Origin: an uncultured Methanobrevibacter sp. | GTDB lineage: Archaea; Methanobacteriota; Methanobacteria; Methanobacteriales; Methanobacteriaceae | NCBI GenBank assembly: GCA_902782595.1 | Contig: CACZNW010000185.1 | Span: 1-13,843, forward strand | DNA length: 13,843 bases | Direction: 5' to 3' | In this document: piece after piece, positions 6,195 through 12,421 of the stretch | Position numbering within the stretch: position 1 is the stretch's first letter | Layout of the letters: each line of letters begins with the position of its first letter | The notes under the pieces: generated by a model | The model's database searches: none | What the model was told of the DNA's origin: nothing | Seen by the model: the letters and a program-made list of their open reading frames with translations, nothing else | Translations under genes and position numbers: made by a program

Positions 6195-7830
6195 CTTCAA
6201 ATTCTATTTTATTTTTATTTATTACTATACTCTTTTTCCATTCATCCTTACTTTGTGAAAAATCAGATCTGTAATGAGCCCCACGGCTTTCCCTTCGAAG
6301 AATCGCTGATTTAACGGTTAAAATACAGATTTCAACCATATTTATAACTTCAAGAGCTGTTACCAGGTCTGTGTTGTATTGACTTTTATCACTGACATCC
6401 AGATTAGCCAGGTCTTTCTGCATTTCCTGAAGTTCGCCCAGTGCATCATTCAGGGTTTTTTCATCACGTACAATAGCTACCTTTTCCCACATTAGAGTTT
6501 TAATGTTATTTTTAAATTCCCGTGGTTTAATTGTTCCTTTTTTAATGAGACTTTCAATTCTTGATGCCTCTTTTTTGACCTGTTCATTGTTTGTTTTAAG
6601 TTCACAAGTCTTTGCAGTTTCAGATGCACTTACACCAGCGATTTTTCCAAACACCTGAGTGTCGGCCAGTGCATTTCCTCCCAAACGGTTTGCACCGTGA
6701 ACTCCTCCGCAGACCTCACCTGCAGCAAACAGATTGTCCAGGGAAGTTGAAGCATCAGTGCCGATTTTCAAACCGCCCATAAAATGATGTGCTGTTGGAG
6801 CCACTTCTATTGGCTCATGTTTTATATCCACACCTACATTTTCAAACTGCAAAACCATTGTTTCAAGTTTTTCATCAATATAATCATCATCCAGGTGTGA
6901 AATATCAAGGTAAACTCCACCGTTTTCTGTTCCTCTTCCTTCTGTGATTTCCTGATATATTGAGCGGGCAACAACATCACGTGTGGCAAGTTCCATTTTT
7001 TCAGGAGCATACTTGCTCATAAACCTTTCTCCTTCGCTGTTTATGAGTTTGCCTCCTTCCGCCCTTACTGCTTCAGTTACAAGAACTCCCTTTTTGGATT
7101 CGGGAGCCACCATTCCGGTCGGGTGGAACTGTATCTGTTCCATGTCAACGAGATCTGCGCCGGCACGGTAAGCCATTGCATAACCGTCTCCGTTTTTCTG
7201 GAAGGTATTGGATGTTACAGGGTATAATTGTCCGGCTCCTCCACTTGCAAGAATCACGGATTTTGCTTTAAAGTATATCAGACTTGAATCCTTCAGATTC
7301 AGTCCGGTTGCACCGATGACCTGTGTATCATCTGTAATGAGTGAAGTTATCATTACCTCTTCAACACACTCGATGCCTCTTTTAATAATTTCCTCTTTAA
7401 GGGCATTCAAAAGTTCTGCACCGGTTCTGTCCCCCTGATAGCAGGTTCTTCTAAAGCTCTGACCGCCGAATGGTCTCTGGTCTATCTGGCCGGATTGTTG
7501 TCTGTCGAACAAGGCACCGTAGTTTTCAAGGTCAATCAGTCTTTTTGGGGATTCGTTAACAAGTATTTCAACAAGTTTTTTATCATTCAGATAGCTTCCG
7601 CCTTTTAATGTGTCATTTATATGGGCTTCTATTGAATCATCCTTGTCCACGGTTTTAAACACTGCATTGTATCCTCCTTCTGCCATTCCGGTACATCCTG
7701 ACCTGAATGACAATCCTTTTGACACGATTGTTGCTTTTAAACCTGCATTATCTACTTCTATAGCGGCCCTTGAACCTGCTCCTCCAGATCCAATTATTAA
7801 CACATCTGTTTCCATAATTTTTATTTCCAT
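6187..7830 (-). CDS. tfrA: Thiol:fumarate reductase flavoprotein subunit A
   Basis: TfrA is the FAD subunit of the cytoplasmic CoM/CoB-dependent fumarate reductase, which reduces fumarate to succinate for an incomplete reductive citric acid cycle while making the CoM-CoB heterodisulfide. From the chosen start it has 547 residues. The FAD dinucleotide motif GSGGAG is at 14-19, SGCTGMAEGG at 44-53, FHPTG at 235-239, the catalytic-region arginine in ATRDVVARS (282-290), HHFMGG at 348-353 and NRLGGNALADTQVFG at 381-395. The frame stays open to 7884, but AGGGTTATT precedes ATG 7830, and the 18 upstream residues (MKNKSNTIKK...) lie before the FAD domain and do not look conserved. The partner TfrB is not in the window. 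An ordinary succinate dehydrogenase flavoprotein is the alternative. Confidence 0.9.
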   Translation of the reverse strand: MEIKIMETDVLIIGSGGAGSRAAIEVDNAGLKATIVSKGLSFRSGCTGMAEGGYNAVFKTVDKDDSIEAHINDTLKGGSYLNDKKLVEILVNESPKRLIDLENYGALFDRQQSGQIDQRPFGGQSFRRTCYQGDRTGAELLNALKEEIIKRGIECVEEVMITSLITDDTQVIGATGLNLKDSSLIYFKAKSVILASGGAGQLYPVTSNTFQKNGDGYAMAYRAGADLVDMEQIQFHPTGMVAPESKKGVLVTEAVRAEGGKLINSEGERFMSKYAPEKMELATRDVVARSIYQEITEGRGTENGGVYLDISHLDDDYIDEKLETMVLQFENVGVDIKHEPIEVAPTAHHFMGGLKIGTDASTSLDNLFAAGEVCGGVHGANRLGGNALADTQVFGKIAGVSASETAKTCELKTNNEQVKKEASRIESLIKKGTIKPREFKNNIKTLMWEKVAIVRDEKTLNDALGELQEMQKDLANLDVSDKSQYNTDLVTALEVINMVEICILTVKSAILRRESRGAHYRSDFSQSKDEWKKSIVINKNKIEFEAR

Positions 7831-7914
7831 TTCAATAACCCTGCAAAAAAATAATTTTTTTATAGTATTACTTTTATTTTTCATTTCTTAAAAATATTTA
7901 TTAATCAAAATTGA

Positions 7915-8047
7915 TTAATTTATATATTGAATCTATATTCCATAAACAAGAATACGGTTCAGGATTTTATGGTTCAATTAAATTTAAAAGTCAATTAATT
8001 ATTTTGATAATTATCATATTAACATGTAATTTAAACAGGAGTTATTT
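7915..8047 (+). promoter_or_regulatory. ribK upstream region
   Basis: TTTATATAT at 7919-7927 is a plausible TATA box, which would leave a leader of about 100 bases. The leader contains GGTTCA twice (7956-7961 and 7971-7976) and no FMN-aptamer motif. AGGAG at 8037-8041 is the binding site for ATG 8049. The open frame continues upstream to 7911, but that part is AT-rich and unlike the family. Confidence 0.4.
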
Positions 8048-8048
8048 G

Positions 8049-8423
8049 ATGAAAATTGAAGGTGAAGTTACAACCGGTTTGGGAAAAGCGGCATATTTCT
8101 TATCACAGGAATTTTACACAAGAGAGTTTAAAAAAAATCTGGGTTTCATACCTTATCCCGGAACATTGAATGTAATTGTCGAAGAGAGGTATTTGAATGA
8201 AATAAATGAAATCAAAGATAATTGCCAGAATCTGATAAAGCCAGATGAAGGGTTCGGAGCTGTAAAATATATCAGGGCAAGATTAAATGATAAAATCACA
8301 GGGGCAATAGTATTCCCGGCAAAAACAACACATGAAGAAAATTATCTGGAATTCATCGCTGAAACTAGATTAAGGGATGAACTGAATCTGAAAGATGGAG
8401 ATATTGTTCATCTTGAATTTTAA
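8049..8423 (+). CDS. ribK: CTP-dependent riboflavin kinase
   Basis: This archaeal enzyme phosphorylates riboflavin to FMN using CTP instead of ATP. The 124 residues align by eye along their whole length with the Methanocaldococcus RibK (MJ0056) type: GEVTTGLGKA at 5-14, GFIPYPGTLNV at 32-42, GAIVFPAKTTH at about 85-95 and LRDELNLKDGD at 108-118. It lacks the N-terminal helix-turn-helix domain found in some archaeal versions. ATG 8049 has an AGGAG site eight bases ahead; the longer open frame from 7911 adds 46 residues (NLYIESIFHK...) unlike the family and is rejected. It lies near ribB and the flavoprotein gene tfrA, but carries no riboswitch of its own. Confidence 0.94.
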   Translation: MKIEGEVTTGLGKAAYFLSQEFYTREFKKNLGFIPYPGTLNVIVEERYLNEINEIKDNCQNLIKPDEGFGAVKYIRARLNDKITGAIVFPAKTTHEENYLEFIAETRLRDELNLKDGDIVHLEF

Positions 8424-8495
8424 AATATTTATTTGGTTTTTAATACACTATCAGTATGAAAAAATTTAATAGTGTTTAAATCGAAATAATATTTT

Positions 8496-8594
8496 ATGTC
8501 AAATAAAGAAAATAGTCCTTTTAGTTGTTTTATTGGGATAATTTTAGTGTTTTTAATTGCTGTAATAATTAGAATGATATTAAGTTTATTTTAA
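8496..8594 (+). CDS. Possible 32-residue single-span membrane peptide
   Basis: An ATG frame of 32 codons encodes a short polar head (MSNKENSPFS) followed by one hydrophobic stretch of about 20 residues, CFIGIILVFLIAVIIRMILS, with an arginine inside it. That layout fits a single transmembrane helix. It ends in LF and overlaps the stop of the convergent gene by four bases. No good ribosome binding site is visible, so translation would have to be leaderless or weak. In AT-rich DNA, short hydrophobic frames arise by chance, so this is a tentative call. I do not recognise it. Confidence 0.35.
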   Translation: MSNKENSPFSCFIGIILVFLIAVIIRMILSLF

Positions 8595-9379
8595 TCATCA
8601 AATTTTCTATAAAATGCTTTTCTAACATATTGCCGTATATCTTCAGTTATTAATTTTAAAGTTAATCTGTATCCTACAACAACGTCTTCACAATTGATTT
8701 TAAGAGACTCTCTTTTCAAAGCATTACATGCCATCAAATATCTGCTACTGAATTTAATATGATTGTAAAACTGCCATGTGACATTTTGTTCAACAGTAAC
8801 TGAAGATAAATATCCGCATCGTAAGAAATCTTCGAGATAACGTGATTTTTTATTTTCAAAATCTACTTTTTTTAATTTTTCAAAAAAAGACTCATCATAT
8901 TTAGGTAATTCCTGCATTGATTTAAAATCATCTGTGAAAAAAGATAAATACTGAATTATATTTCCGCCAAAAACTTTTTCAAAAGTTTTTATTCTTGAAC
9001 ACTTCCTATTTGAGTAATAAAAATAATTAAATTCAACTAGCATTAATAAACCTTCTACAGCATCAAAAGATACAAAACCATGAATAGATGGGAAATAAAT
9101 TGGAATAAATGAAGAGGATAATATTTTATTAGCAGTTACAAAAAATTTATTGGAAATATTGGAAGGTTTATAAGTGTCTGTTTCAAAATTACAATCATTA
9201 ATGACATAATGTGCAATTTTATCAAACTCAATTAAAATATTACTATCACGCAAACCAACAATCATATTTTTTAATTCGCAAAGACCTTCAACATCACTAA
9301 ATTCATCAAATTTAGCATATTCTCTTTCATAAGATTTATCCAATCCTTCAATGATTGTGCGAATGTTATTCCAAAACAT
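8591..9379 (-). CDS. Unrecognised 262-residue protein
   Basis: I do not recognise this protein. It is soluble by appearance: no signal peptide and no clear membrane helix. It is rich in Phe, Tyr, Asn and Lys, starts MFWNNIRTIIEGLDKSYERE, and is predominantly helical by composition, with a C-terminal helix ending TEDIRQYVRKAFYRKF. Five cysteines are scattered and form no zinc-ribbon pattern. No nuclease, kinase, methyltransferase or toxin motif is visible. The DNA is more AT-rich than the flanking rib genes and the codon choice is looser, which suggests an acquired or fast-evolving gene inserted between ribK and ribB on the opposite strand. The ATG at 9379 has only a weak GGAAGAT ahead of it. 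It could be a lineage-specific accessory gene; no function is proposed. Confidence 0.7.
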   Translation of the reverse strand: MFWNNIRTIIEGLDKSYEREYAKFDEFSDVEGLCELKNMIVGLRDSNILIEFDKIAHYVINDCNFETDTYKPSNISNKFFVTANKILSSSFIPIYFPSIHGFVSFDAVEGLLMLVEFNYFYYSNRKCSRIKTFEKVFGGNIIQYLSFFTDDFKSMQELPKYDESFFEKLKKVDFENKKSRYLEDFLRCGYLSSVTVEQNVTWQFYNHIKFSSRYLMACNALKRESLKINCEDVVVGYRLTLKLITEDIRQYVRKAFYRKFDD

Positions 9380-9508
9380 TAAATATCTTCCATTATTAAA
9401 TATATTTAACTTTGTTGACTTACTTATTAAACTTCTTCCTAAAGATCCATGGTTAATCTGGTTTTTTTTATCACACGTTGAAATTTTAAGTTTCGATTTA
9501 TTGTCTAA

Positions 9509-9525
9509 CCAAAAAATATTTTATA
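9509..9525 (+). promoter_or_regulatory. Promoter of the riboswitch-ribB transcript
   Basis: CCAAAAAA (BRE-like, purine-rich) runs into TATTTTATA at 9517-9525. Transcription starting about 25 bases on, near 9545-9550, would begin just at the first aptamer stem. Confidence 0.6.
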
Positions 9526-9550
9526 CATGATTGATATATTTAGATAGTAC

Positions 9551-9680
9551 GTTCTCGGGGCGGGGTGCAATTCCCCACCGGTGGTGATTTTTTAATAAAA
9601 TAAGTCCACGAGCACAAAACAATGTGTTGATTTGGTGAGATTCCAAAACCGACGGTGAAAGTCCGGATGGAAGAGAAGAT
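9551..9680 (+). promoter_or_regulatory. FMN riboswitch (RFN element)
   Basis: All conserved blocks of the FMN aptamer are present in order: GGGGCGGGGTGCAATTCCCC (9557-9576) with ACCGGTGGTGA after it, AGTCCACGAGC at 9603-9613, a variable hairpin arm, GGTGAGATTCCAAAACCGAC (9634-9653), and GGTGAAAGTCCGGATGG (9654-9670) before AGAGAAGAT. TTCTC (9552-9556) pairs with GAGAA (9673-9677) as the closing stem. This corresponds block by block with the RFN element of Bacillus rib genes. It lies upstream of ribB, whose product feeds FMN synthesis, so feedback is the obvious role. Between the aptamer and ATG are about 55 bases that hold no clear terminator. Confidence 0.95.
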
Positions 9681-9735
9681 AATAGTTATTTAGTTATTTT
9701 TAGCCCTGGTTCTAGTAAATAAAGGAGACATTACT

Positions 9736-10419
9736 ATGAATCAAGAAACAAACTTAGATAAAGCTTTAGAAGCTATAAGAAATGGTGAATTCGTACTGGT
9801 TTTCGATGATGATGACAGGGAAGGGGAAGTCGATATGATTATCGCTTCTGAATTCGTAACCCCTAAATCAATTGCAACCATGAGAAATGATGCAGGAGGT
9901 TTAATCTGCAACTGCCTGCACGCTGATTTTTGTGATGCTATTCATTTGCCGTTTATGGTTGACATTATGAAAGCGGCCAGTGAAAAGTTCCCCGAACTTG
10001 CCGAACTTGCTCCGACTGACATTCCATATGATGAGAGATCCTCTTTTTCAGTCTGGACAAATCACAGAAAATCTTTCACCGGAGTAACCGATCATGACAG
10101 AGCGATGACAATCAGTGAAATGGCTATCATGATGAAAGAGGAAAGATTTGATGAATTCGGTGCAACATTCAGGTCTCCGGGTCATGTATGTCTTTTAAGG
10201 GGAGCCGATGGTCTTGTTGAAAACAGACAGGGTCATACAGAAATCGGTCTTGCTTTATGTGAAATGGCCGGTGTTACTCCTGTTTGTGTGGTTTGTGAAA
10301 TGATGGACGGTGAAACCGGACAGGCCACATCAGTTGCCGATGCCCGTAAATACGCCGAGAAAAACGGACTGGTATTGCTTAAGGGCGAAGATATTATCAA
10401 TAAATATTTGGAAAAATAG
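9736..10419 (+). CDS. ribB: 3,4-Dihydroxy-2-butanone 4-phosphate synthase
   Basis: It converts ribulose 5-phosphate to dihydroxybutanone phosphate and formate, supplying the four-carbon unit for riboflavin's xylene ring. The 227 residues are a stand-alone RibB without a GTP cyclohydrolase II domain, as expected for archaea. The acidic metal/substrate loop FDDDDREGEVDM is at 23-34, NDAGGLICNCL at 51-61, FTGVTDHDRAMTI at 114-126, FRSPGHVCLLRGADGL at 145-160, and GHTEIGLALCEMAG with its conserved histidine at 166-179. ATG 9736 follows AAAGGAGAC by six bases. An FMN riboswitch precedes it. The stop TAG abuts the stop of the convergent downstream gene (TAGCTA), leaving no intergenic base. Confidence 0.97.
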   Translation: MNQETNLDKALEAIRNGEFVLVFDDDDREGEVDMIIASEFVTPKSIATMRNDAGGLICNCLHADFCDAIHLPFMVDIMKAASEKFPELAELAPTDIPYDERSSFSVWTNHRKSFTGVTDHDRAMTISEMAIMMKEERFDEFGATFRSPGHVCLLRGADGLVENRQGHTEIGLALCEMAGVTPVCVVCEMMDGETGQATSVADARKYAEKNGLVLLKGEDIINKYLEK

Positions 10420-10833
10420 CTAATGTGTTTGATTACACTTATTAGCTATATAATTTGCAATGAATTCCATATTCTGCTGGTACTTGTAGGAATTATAAAC
10501 GCTGAAGGAAATGTATTTTCCGTCAATCATTTTAATTTCCAAACCAGTTTTCATTTCTTTTGACTTGTTTATTTCAGTTATTTTTTGCCATGGAATTCTA
10601 AGTGTTTTGTTTTTCAGTGCATTTTCAATGTGAATTCCATCGTCTTTGAATTTAAGGATTTTTACAACACGACGGTTTTTGTCGCTTGCAATTTGAATAT
10701 CTCCGTTTTCATCATAAACGTAATCAGGTATAAGACATGTTGCTTTCCAGCCTTGTTTCATCTTTTTTAAAACATGTGCTCTGTCTTTTTTTGTAAGTTT
10801 AACGCCTTTTTCAGGGCTTAGGTTAAGTGCCAT
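10420..10833 (-). CDS. Small PH-like domain protein, coupled to the amidotransferase/ATPase gene
   Basis: This 137-residue protein has no signal peptide or membrane helix. The lysine-rich first 30 residues look helical (KKDRAHVLKKMKQGWKA). The rest reads as alternating short strands, VVKILKFKDDGIHIEN, LRIPWQKITEINKSKE, GLEIKMIDGKYISFSV, and a final helix, the pattern of a bacterial/archaeal PH-like barrel (the short IPWQKI step is characteristic). That fold call is by eye. AAGGTGAT at 10844-10837 lies inside the end of the upstream gene and the two genes share one base (TAATG), so translation is very likely coupled. A role with the upstream amidotransferase/ATPase is inferred from that coupling. 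Function unknown. Confidence 0.8.
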   Translation of the reverse strand: MALNLSPEKGVKLTKKDRAHVLKKMKQGWKATCLIPDYVYDENGDIQIASDKNRRVVKILKFKDDGIHIENALKNKTLRIPWQKITEINKSKEMKTGLEIKMIDGKYISFSVYNSYKYQQNMEFIANYIANKCNQTH

Positions 10834-12326
10834 TATATCACCTTGTCTTTAATTTCGTTAAATGAATATATTTTAGTGAATTCAACTTCACGTGCCATTT
10901 TCACTATTTCATCAATGTTGAGGTTGTTTTCTATTAAATCCATTGCATGTGAGCAGAACAGTTCGTATCTTATTTCAACTTCTGGGATAAATCCTCTCAT
11001 ATCAGCTGATTTAAGTTTTGGAAGTTTTAAAACATTTTCCACAGTTGTATTGTTTCTGATGTAGGGTACCACACGTTCGAAAATATCATCATTGTATACC
11101 TTGTTTAAAAGTATTGCCTCTACCTTCACTCCGAGTTTTTCAAGCATGTTTGCATGTGAGACCAGATCAATTGCAGCGGACTCTATTCCACCCTTGTTCA
11201 CTCCCGAAGCCAGTATCATAGGTATATTGGAAGACATTGCAATTTCCGCTGCTGAAAAAGGTACCTTTTCGTTTAAAAGGCCTGTGAACACACTCATTAC
11301 TCCTTCAATCAGTACAATGTCATAATCTGAATTGTTCAGTCTGTTAACTGTGGATTCAATATCCTTCCATCCCAGGTGTCCGATTTTTATTGATGCAAAA
11401 TCTTCCATTTTTCCTTTTGTCAGGTATAATCCGGGGATTATGTCCCTTACATCGGGACCCACTTTTAGAAGTGCAACCTTGTAGCCAAGTTTTCTCAGCG
11501 CTCCGGCAAGACCGGTTATTATGAATGTTTTTCCTGAATCTGACCCGTTACTTCCAATCATTAGGTATTTCGGTTTCTTGTTTGGGGTTATTTTAGGTAT
11601 TTTAATCCCTGTGTTTATTCCAACTTCGCTTTGAAGGTATTTTTTAACTTCCCTGTTTCTTGTGTAAATATCGCTGAGGTCTGATGCGTCGATTTCTTCC
11701 AGCAGATTATTCACAATCACAGGATTTTCATCAAGAATTCCATGTATCATTGTTCCGATAACGTTTCCGTCATCGTTGCATGCTCCGGAAAATATATTGT
11801 ATTCGCCGTTATTGTTTACATCACCGTAGTTCATCCTTTGAACTTGTGAATAGAAAAGAGGCTTCGCGTCCCCTTCCACCTTACCGTAGGTATGTGTGTG
11901 AAAACCGTCAACGTCCTCTTTCTGGTTTTTTACTATAAATGAGTTGTCGAATACTTTTGCCTTTACCCTGTCACTTGTTATCAGGGGTGAGAAGTTAACG
12001 TCAATCAGTCCAAGACCCTCTTTAACTATCGGTACCGGGGATTTTCTTCCGATATCTATCTGGTTTGACAGCAGCTGAAATCCGGCACATATCCCGATTA
12101 TCGGTTTTCCGTCACATGCCATTTTTCTGATTTCAGTGTTTAAACCCATGCCGATGTCATTGGATTCGATTAATGTTCCTCCGGGAATTATTAATGCATC
12201 CAATTCCTCACTTGCTTTGTTACCGTTAACATATCCGTTTTCTTTAACTATATCTGTTGGCAGGTTTCCAAAGTCTTCAAATCCTGGAACAGCACCGTTT
12301 ATATAAGCCAGTCCGATTTTTGTCAT
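10833..12326 (-). CDS. Glutamine amidotransferase + CbiA/CobB-type ATPase, reversed domain order
   Basis: This 497-residue protein combines two enzyme parts. Residues 1 to about 210 form a class I amidotransferase of the CobB/CobQ type: IIPGG at 46-50, GICAGFQLL with the catalytic Cys 80, and a TMIHGILDE motif with His 195. Residues about 252-450 form a CbiA/dethiobiotin-synthetase-like ATPase: Walker A GSNGSDSGKT at 258-267, LKVGPD at 287-292 and EGVMSVFTG at 341-349, matching the EGVMGLYDG signature. Known CobB, CobQ and CfbB have the ATPase first and the amidotransferase last; here the order is reversed. It probably amidates a carboxylate using ATP and glutamine; the substrate is unknown. 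ATG 12326 has AGAGG ahead; the frame runs on to 12368 but would begin inside a Cdc6 box. Coupled to the next gene. Confidence 0.88.
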   Translation of the reverse strand: MTKIGLAYINGAVPGFEDFGNLPTDIVKENGYVNGNKASEELDALIIPGGTLIESNDIGMGLNTEIRKMACDGKPIIGICAGFQLLSNQIDIGRKSPVPIVKEGLGLIDVNFSPLITSDRVKAKVFDNSFIVKNQKEDVDGFHTHTYGKVEGDAKPLFYSQVQRMNYGDVNNNGEYNIFSGACNDDGNVIGTMIHGILDENPVIVNNLLEEIDASDLSDIYTRNREVKKYLQSEVGINTGIKIPKITPNKKPKYLMIGSNGSDSGKTFIITGLAGALRKLGYKVALLKVGPDVRDIIPGLYLTKGKMEDFASIKIGHLGWKDIESTVNRLNNSDYDIVLIEGVMSVFTGLLNEKVPFSAAEIAMSSNIPMILASGVNKGGIESAAIDLVSHANMLEKLGVKVEAILLNKVYNDDIFERVVPYIRNNTTVENVLKLPKLKSADMRGFIPEVEIRYELFCSHAMDLIENNLNIDEIVKMAREVEFTKIYSFNEIKDKVI

Positions 12327-12354
12327 AATATGCCTCTTTGCAATATTCTTTTTA

Positions 12355-12374
12355 GAGGTGCATTTCAAGTGTAA
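12355..12374 (-). repeat. Solitary origin recognition box between gatA and the amidotransferase/ATPase gene
   Basis: On the minus strand this reads TTACACTTGAAATGCACCTC. The core is perfect, and 19 of 20 bases match box 5 of the origin, about 11.5 kb away. It lies alone in the 70-base gap between two minus-strand genes. Confidence 0.75.
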
Positions 12375-12421
12375 AAAAATTCATAAAAAAGAAGTTTTAT
12401 TGAGTGTTTTCAAAAACACTC
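12375..12421 (-). terminator. Hairpin plus U-tract terminator of gatA
   Basis: GAGTGTTTT (12402-12410) and AAAACACTC (12413-12421) form a perfect 9-bp stem at the very end of gatA. In the gatA direction it is followed by the TAA stop and two T-runs (12385-12390 and 12374-12380). The stem falls within the last gatA codons. It resembles a bacterial-style terminator; archaeal U-tracts alone may suffice. Confidence 0.6.

Noticed and set aside
7911..8048. N-terminal extension of RibK by 46 residues
   Set aside because: The extension is AT-rich, unlike the family, and precedes a good AGGAG-ATG start at 8049.
8445..8476. Inverted repeat ACACTA/TAGTGT after ribK as a terminator
   Set aside because: The stem is only 6 bp with a long loop and no T-run follows it.
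12327..12368. 14-residue extension of the amidotransferase/ATPase protein
   Set aside because: The upstream ATG lies within a Cdc6 box and lacks a binding site; ATG 12326 has AGAGG ahead and starts at the glutaminase domain.
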